Shown here: positions 4,177 through 6,785 of the stretch, one piece after another | Layout of the letters: every line of letters starts with the position of its first letter | Numbering within the stretch: position 1 is the first letter of the stretch | Source of the DNA: Bacteroidota bacterium | Lineage (GTDB): Bacteria > Bacteroidota > Bacteroidia > Flavobacteriales > Crocinitomicaceae | Direction of reading: 5' to 3' | NCBI GenBank assembly: GCA_029558435.1 | Contig: JAKQEZ010000388.1 | Span: 1-6,785 of the forward strand | DNA: 6,785 bases | Program-made: the position numbers and the translations under genes | The notes under the pieces: generated by a model | Told to the model about the DNA's origin: nothing | Database searches by the model: none | What the model saw: the letters and a program-made list of their open reading frames with translations, nothing else

Positions 4177-6785
4177 TTGCTACTTATGATAAACCAAGTG
4201 ATTAAATCAAAATTTTCTTTGTTGAATTTCTGCGAAGCAGAACCTTCGTCTTTAAGTTTCTGAATGGTGGTTTTGCTTCCTGATTTAAGTTTATTCAACA
4301 TATCAAGTGAAGCTTTTCCCATTTTTTGTTTTACTGTGCCATCTTCCTGCACTTCTTCTTCGGTTGCCTGACTTTTTAGCCAAGTGCTCAATGCAGCCGA
4401 AAGATGCTCAATAGATTTTGGTTCGCCTTGGTCAATAGCTTTTGGCACAAAACGAACTTCATCTTTGTGTTTTGCCAATGCGTCCAATACTTCTTTTTGG
4501 TTTAAGAAAACTGATTTGCCCGAATGGTCGATGTAAATGAGTTCGTAACCTTTGTATTCAAAATTATTGGCTTTGGTAGGTTTGCTTGGATAACCCAACA
4601 AGGCAATTAAACCTTCTTGCGGGCAAACTTCCTGATTGGCTTTAAAACCCGTGTAAATTCCGTTTGGAAGTGATTTATAAAACTGTTCGTTCTTTCTTAA
4701 CTCCTCCAACAACTCTTGACGGAAAGTTTCCAAAGAGAAATCGTCAAAGCCCAATGATTTTTCAGTTTCAATTTCATCCCAAGAAGATTGCATTTGCTCC
4801 AACATTCTTGCCTTTTGCTTTTGCTCCAGATTTTCATCTTCTGCCATTTCCTTAAATGTGTCGGAGAAATCTAAATGAACTTCAGAACCTGCCAGTTTCA
4901 TTGCAGCCATTCTTTGTTCAATTCTACCCTGTAAATTCAAATAAGAATTGATGTTGTTTGAAGGCCAGAAATTAATGCCAAATATTTTTGTGTTTGGCGA
5001 ACCCAAACGGTCAATACGACCCATACGCTGGATAACACGAACAGGATTCCAGTGTATGTCGTAATTGATTACCAAATCACAATCCTGTAAGTTTTGTCCT
5101 TCACTCAAAGCATCCGTTGCAATCAGAATGTCAATAGGGTTTTGTAGTTTTTCATAAGTCCGTTTGTCGTTCTCCGCAATCCAATGTTGCCAATCGTCAA
5201 ACTGCTGGTTCAAAGAAATTTCTTTGCTTGTCGGTTCAAATTGCCATTCCTTTTCTCTGAATAATTTGGTGAAAGGAGCAAAACGTTCTAAAATAGGTTC
5301 ATACTTTTTAGTTTCTCCTTCTTCATTCCAAACAGTGGAAGTGTCGCCACTTACAGCAGCAACTTTGTCAAAACCTCTTGCGGTTAATTGTTCAAAAAGA
5401 TAAAAAGCAGTGTCTTTATAAACGGTAAAAATCAAAACTTTGGTGTTGCCTCCGTTTTCTCCTGTTTGTCTTTTCTTTACAATATGGTTTATTAAGGCTT
5501 CAAGTTTATCGTCTTCGCTGTTGTGATTTCTTGGCTTCTTAATCTCTTTTGCAATTTTCCTTTCAAACTGAATTAAGTTCGATTGCAATAATTGCAATGC
5601 TTCAATGTCTGCTTTTAAATCTTTTTTGTAGTTCTCAATATTGCCCGAACGGTCAATGTCAACTAATCGTGTTTTACGTTTTTTTCCTAAAGTGAAATCT
5701 TCTATTTGAGCCAAAATATCATCATCATCAAATAGAGACGGTTGGGCTTCGTTCCAACCTGTTTCCTTTTTAGTTTCCTGATATTGCTTAATTCTGTCGA
5801 GAGCATTTTGATGATGAGCTAAAATCTTCTCAACCGTTGATTGAAATGAGAACCAAGAAGATTCAAGCCGTTTCACCAACAAGATATACATCATTTTCAC
5901 CAAGAAATGGTCACGCTGCTTTTCATCGTGTAATATGTCCGCATCTTCAAATTCATCAATGTAGAAGGATGGCTGATAGCCCGAGAGCATTGGTGGAAAA
6001 TGGTCAAAGAGTTCTTCAAAGCTTTCAAAGTTTCCAATCTGATTTGGTGTAACGAAAATATTTTCGGGCTTCGATTTCTTTGGAAACTCCAAACCGTCCT
6101 GATGTCCTTCAATCATTTTTCGGGTTCGAGCAACAGTCAAAGAATCTGTCAGTTTGAAAAAGTTAGGTGGTAATTTTTTAATGAATTCACCAATTTTAGG
6201 GTCTGGTTCTTGTGTCCATTCGTTGAATGCCTTTTGGGCTGCCCTGAAAGTGTAATCAATGTTTTTAATATCCAGTGATTCCTCAAAACCTTTTGCATTA
6301 CCGCCAACAATTAGTTTGAATTGATTCCGAATATCCATCAACGAATTATTGATTGGCGTTGCTGAAAGCATCAGCACTTTAACATCTTCATTTTGTGAAA
6401 GTATTTGGTCAACTAAAAATTTATAGCGTTTTGATTTGTCGTTACGCAAGTTGTGGCTTTCATCAATTACAAACAGTTTGGGCTTTTCATTGATGAACAT
6501 TTTGTCTGCCCTGTCGTGGTATTTATCCATTAGGTCATCTGTCAAGTCAGTATGAAACCTCAGGAAATATTCAAATTGGTCTTTCTCAAATTTTGAGTTT
6601 TGGTTCTTCTGATAGATTCTCCAATTGTATTGCAATTTCTTCGGACAAATTAAAATCACTTCACGCCCTTGCAACTGATAGAATTTCATCACAGCCAAGG
6701 CAGTCCACGTTTTACCCAAACCAACAGCATCCGCTAAAATTGCTCCGTTGTGTTTTTGAAGCATTTTAATCAAACTCAAAACGCC
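4173..6785 (-). CDS. SNF2-family DEAD/DEAH-like helicase/translocase of a methylase-linked defence operon (N-terminus cut by window edge)
   Basis: An ATP-dependent DNA translocase or remodeller, by its motifs. Residues are counted from the TTG at 6779, which is probably an internal leucine: the frame stays open to base 6785 and only a few residues precede Walker A, so the true start lies outside the window. Visible motifs: I, LADAVGLGKT (15-24); Ia, ICPKKL (44-49); II, DESH (106-109); III, LSATP (138-142); IV, VLIFTVYKD (448-456); V, ATDALSEGQNLQ (554-565); VI, QRMGRIDRLG (584-593). All ATPase motifs are intact. About 300 residues, charged and helical, separate motifs III and IV, and roughly 70 extra residues sit between IV and V. 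Residues 600-868 form a C-terminal region of unknown role. Known: similar proteins that I recall carry a phospholipase-D-like nuclease domain before the helicase, and DrmD of class 1 DISARM is another SNF2 relative. Inferred: it acts on unmethylated foreign DNA with the downstream methylase. It ends in TGA inside the methylase start codon region. Confidence 0.93.
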   Translation of the reverse strand, partial: GVLSLIKMLQKHNGAILADAVGLGKTWTALAVMKFYQLQGREVILICPKKLQYNWRIYQKNQNSKFEKDQFEYFLRFHTDLTDDLMDKYHDRADKMFINEKPKLFVIDESHNLRNDKSKRYKFLVDQILSQNEDVKVLMLSATPINNSLMDIRNQFKLIVGGNAKGFEESLDIKNIDYTFRAAQKAFNEWTQEPDPKIGEFIKKLPPNFFKLTDSLTVARTRKMIEGHQDGLEFPKKSKPENIFVTPNQIGNFESFEELFDHFPPMLSGYQPSFYIDEFEDADILHDEKQRDHFLVKMMYILLVKRLESSWFSFQSTVEKILAHHQNALDRIKQYQETKKETGWNEAQPSLFDDDDILAQIEDFTLGKKRKTRLVDIDRSGNIENYKKDLKADIEALQLLQSNLIQFERKIAKEIKKPRNHNSEDDKLEALINHIVKKRQTGENGGNTKVLIFTVYKDTAFYLFEQLTARGFDKVAAVSGDTSTVWNEEGETKKYEPILERFAPFTKLFREKEWQFEPTSKEISLNQQFDDWQHWIAENDKRTYEKLQNPIDILIATDALSEGQNLQDCDLVINYDIHWNPVRVIQRMGRIDRLGSPNTKIFGINFWPSNNINSYLNLQGRIEQRMAAMKLAGSEVHLDFSDTFKEMAEDENLEQKQKARMLEQMQSSWDEIETEKSLGFDDFSLETFRQELLEELRKNEQFYKSLPNGIYTGFKANQEVCPQEGLIALLGYPSKPTKANNFEYKGYELIYIDHSGKSVFLNQKEVLDALAKHKDEVRFVPKAIDQGEPKSIEHLSAALSTWLKSQATEEEVQEDGTVKQKMGKASLDMLNKLKSGSKTTIQKLKDEGSASQKFNKENFDLITWFIISSK
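5730..5744 (-). other. Candidate sliding-clamp binding motif QPSLF in the helicase
   Basis: Helicase residues 346-350 (counted from the TTG at 6779) read QPSLF, followed at once by four aspartates encoded by a GAT repeat. The segment is polar and lies in the long region between helicase motifs III and IV, where an exposed loop is plausible. It fits the Qx(S/D)LF clamp-binding pattern. The role is inferred only. Confidence 0.35.

Noticed and set aside
5718..5729. Four tandem GAT codons in the helicase as a phase-variable microsatellite
   Set aside because: Length changes of a trinucleotide unit would not shift the frame, and four copies are too few to be notably unstable. It simply encodes four aspartates.
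1..6785. CRISPR array, tRNA, rRNA or insertion sequence
   Set aside because: No regularly spaced repeats, no tRNA-like fold with a CCA end, no rRNA-like stretch, and no transposase or terminal inverted repeats were seen. The two genes fill almost the whole window.

Overview
The window looks like part of a defence (restriction-modification type) island from an AT-rich bacterium, most likely a member of the Bacteroidota. That assignment rests on the low GC content, on codon use rich in AAA, ATT and TTT, on the lack of a clear Shine-Dalgarno sequence at the one visible start codon, and on the resemblance (from memory) of the methylase to large Bacteroidota methylases. No sequence search was possible.

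Layout: almost everything is on the minus strand and forms one operon read from right to left. Bases 6785 to 4173 carry an SNF2-type (superfamily 2) helicase/translocase that is cut off at its N-terminus by the window edge. Its frame stays open to the last base, just before the Walker A motif. Bases 4176 to 55 carry a complete 1373-residue adenine-N6 DNA methyltransferase of the type IIG / Eco57I / PglX kind, with a built-in target-recognition region. The two genes overlap by four bases (ATGA), so they are probably translationally coupled. Bases 1 to 54, downstream of the methylase, hold no recognisable gene but an unusual T/G-rich, A-poor stretch with internal repeats. The plus strand holds no convincing gene.

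How they may work together: the methylase would mark host DNA at a specific site, and the helicase would translocate on or remodel unmodified invading DNA. No intact nuclease is visible. It may lie in the missing N-terminal part of the helicase (relatives I recall carry a phospholipase-D-like nuclease there), in a neighbouring gene outside the window, or in a degenerate form in the methylase N-terminus. The pair recalls the drmD-drmMI half of class 1 DISARM and also BREX-like and other helicase-methylase systems, but no gene in the window fixes the system type.

The most unusual observation is that both proteins contain short loop segments resembling the bacterial sliding-clamp binding pentapeptide: QPSLF in the helicase, and QTDLF, NPDLF and QTSLI clustered in an apparent insertion in the methylase. 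If real, this would tie the system to replicating DNA.
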